Shown: one piece after another, positions 63,501 to 64,000 of the stretch | How the letters are laid out: each line of letters opens with the position of its first letter | Position numbering within the stretch: position 1 is the first letter of the stretch | From: Aldehydirespirator sp965116865 | Lineage (GTDB): Bacteria > Actinomycetota > Acidimicrobiia > Acidimicrobiales > Aldehydirespiratoraceae | DNA: 64,000 nt | NCBI GenBank assembly: GCA_965116865.1 | Contig: OZ220727.1 | Span: 682,001-746,000, forward strand | Direction: 5' to 3' | Translations under genes and position numbers: made by a program | Notes under the pieces: model-generated | The model's database searches: none | Seen by the model: only the letters and a program-made list of their open reading frames with translations | Told to the model about the DNA's origin: nothing

Positions 63501-64000
63501 CCAGGTCCTCAGCAGTGCACGTGGTGTCGAAGTCGCCCTCGAATAGTTCGTCCGTGACGTGTATGCAACTCCTGAGGACTTGGCTGAAGCCGGCGTCGTT
63601 GCCGCCGATCGTCAATGTGATCATGTCGACGTTCTCGTTCTGCAGCTCCAGCAGGTTCTGCCAGGTGGCGAGCTGCGCGCCCTGGCGGGGCTCCCAGCCG
63701 GCCTGGGGGACGAGCTCGATCATGTTGGTGGTCTCATTGAGGGTGGGCACCGTCGCGGGCGCCTTGACAGATGGCCGGTTGGTGTGGGCGAACAGGCCGG
63801 CGGTGCTGGTGCCGTGCCGGTCGCCGGGATGGTAGATGTTGTGGCTGATGGCGTCGGTGCACGCAACGGTGGCGAAGGTCACGTCTATGCCCAAGGCGTC
63901 GTTGCCGAGAGTGTCTTGTTGGAACAGCGCCGGGTAGGACTCGCTCCAGCGGTGGCACTCCAGCCCGCCGTCGAGTCTGTCCCCGACGCGGTGGGTGATG
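60544..64000 (-). CDS. Secreted SGNH hydrolase with Ig-like and RTX repeats (5' end beyond window)
   Basis: The frame is open to the right edge, so the signal peptide and Gly-Asp-Ser block are outside the window. The hydrolase part shows CHRWSESYPALF at the edge, TLTIGGNDAGF (block III, near 63600), and SFHPNAAGQRAYA with the catalytic His (near 62925). Ig-like modules follow (TAVCGAVFVSPGEQVTLTAS; VQIPVLANDTAPTAGTLDAA; IDVLGNDSDPDEDLDWSTLR). The C-terminal about 300 residues are GGxGxDxL calcium-binding RTX repeats, ending in CTRGDTTARC. Probably a secreted lipase/esterase exported in a calcium-dependent fold. Coupled to the RDD gene. Confidence 0.88.
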   Translation of the reverse strand, partial: ITHRVGDRLDGGLECHRWSESYPALFQQDTLGNDALGIDVTFATVACTDAISHNIYHPGDRHGTSTAGLFAHTNRPSVKAPATVPTLNETTNMIELVPQAGWEPRQGAQLATWQNLLELQNENVDMITLTIGGNDAGFSQVLRSCIHVTDELFEGDFDTTCTAEDLALGFEQVQTRITYVLQHIKQVAPQAAIFVLGYPYVTPLMGTCADTPRDIIDRFPLSGPDLGMGLSPACLGAIAEFVELIEACESLSARDVYNATAWYAAIAGFLWSEAVVVDAGEAVFLRAMADDLNNAVLEAATAAEVHYVDVVGGVNLTDSGLSFVGHSPCSPHDGWLNGFVVDRDNRPIARSDSSFHPNAAGQRAYAEILDQYILDAIADGAALNDAGLPVNAPPRRQPFTGRGGSTTSSTGARSVPLAGTGSGSGTVAKAVSGSGGARQAPDSDDGDGPTPARSAGFLIRSSSVDTAVCGAVFVSPGEQVTLTASGFSPSVEVSFTAGAVSLGDTELSAPTIAAVTADANGTTRLDWTVPTASAAQTDAAPRAYAMTATGAAAGGGTLTAYMIEPLVAYPEAAPCAADDTATTTLGHSVQIPVLANDTAPTAGTLDAASLRVLPAAGGTFETDTATGAVTFTPHVGFSGTVRSSYVVYDGWGIGVRADITVTVTAGCTVTGTAGVVEIVGTDGDDVICVPDPEDRKAFHVIDAKAGNDTILGGAGVEWIYAGAGTDTIYGRGGDDRIIAGAGTDTVYGGAGFDRIYSSDLADVVHDDPDGSELVIAPAVTVASAGPAARSDWHYVDTAQTATIDVLGNDSDPDEDLDWSTLRVTRQPVSGAARVITAPDTGPAVEYVAADADGSDSLAYEICDRLNGCATAEVTILVGTAGCTVIGTESADTLFGTPGDDVICGLGGNDTIYGLGGGDVIVGGAGDDTLYGGDDTLIGATDGDDLLWGGSGDDTLYGGNGADTLYGGAGNDTLFGNRRADHIHGGAGDDTLDGGGEDDLIWGGPGDDTLDGHAANDHIYGGAGDDMLRGGNGDDTLWGDDGDDIITGGAGADNLHGGPGTDTLDGNTQNDTLWGGPGADTLHGQGHNDQLHGGTGNDTLRGGAGNDHVYGGSGDDALDGGNGVDYLNGGPDTDTCTRGDTTARCDDQADRP

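Overview
The window is GC-rich chromosomal DNA from an actinobacterium. The conserved blocks fit that phylum: uvrA-uvrC-rapZ, gap-pgk-tpiA-secG, an Mpr1/Pad1 (JAMM) protease gene and cysM, an Rv1339-type metallo-hydrolase followed by rph and rdgB, and an ssrA/smpB locus. Many start codons lie 6-8 nt downstream of a TAnnnT hexamer, which suggests leaderless transcription. A deep-branching marine or host-associated member of Acidimicrobiia is my best guess, but that is inference.

Layout. 1-15.1 kb is housekeeping: nucleotide excision repair (uvrA, cut by the window edge; uvrC), then a catabolic cassette (short-chain dehydrogenase, fused HyuA-HyuB hydantoinase/oxoprolinase, FAD amine oxidase), then rapZ and lower glycolysis with secG. 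yvcK and whiA, which usually lie between rapZ and gap, are absent. 15.1-24 kb is accessory: tRNA-Leu(GAG), a DUF222 fragment, an IS110 element inside the duplicated leader of a surface-protein gene, that surface protein (Calx-beta-like repeats plus three SLH-like domains), an IS481 remnant, a His/Gly/Asp-rich cupredoxin-like lipoprotein, a beta-carbonic anhydrase and an unknown gene. 24-30.2 kb is a defence-like island: DNA methyltransferase, zinc-ribbon protein, XRE/ImmA protease, broken integrase, TIGR04141/DUF6119-type protein. 30.3-42 kb returns to core genes: ssrA, a PQ-loop membrane protein, smpB, JAMM protease, DUF4143 ATPase, a MaoC-alpha/beta-hydrolase fusion, MFS transporter, cysM, rpmB, rpmG, MBL hydrolase, rph, rdgB. 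42-57 kb is a gene graveyard and mobile-element zone: relic restriction-modification genes, tails of rdgB and an E1-beta gene, a truncated IS1182, a second large SLH-type surface protein, Uma2 nuclease, an intact IS607 (serine transposase plus TnpB), an ISL3 fragment, VapBC45-like toxin-antitoxin and a DDE transposase. 57-64 kb (minus strand) holds an SGNH-hydrolase/RTX protein and RDD membrane-protein module, of which two further truncated copies lie downstream.

The most unusual property is a family of short intergenic arrays scattered over 15-53 kb. At seven or more loci the repeated sequence is different, yet the period is always 72 or 73 bp, and each array ends with a half copy of 32-40 bp. 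The geometry is therefore (about 36-bp direct repeat, about 36-bp spacer)n plus a final repeat. There are no cas genes, the arrays have no common sequence, and the spacers within an array are identical, so this is not an ordinary CRISPR. Two of the arrays span the stop codon of the preceding gene. Other notable items are a 101-bp MITE present in two identical inverted copies, a candidate IS110 bridge RNA that shares a 10-mer with the element's right end, and near-identical 3' ends of the two surface-protein genes.
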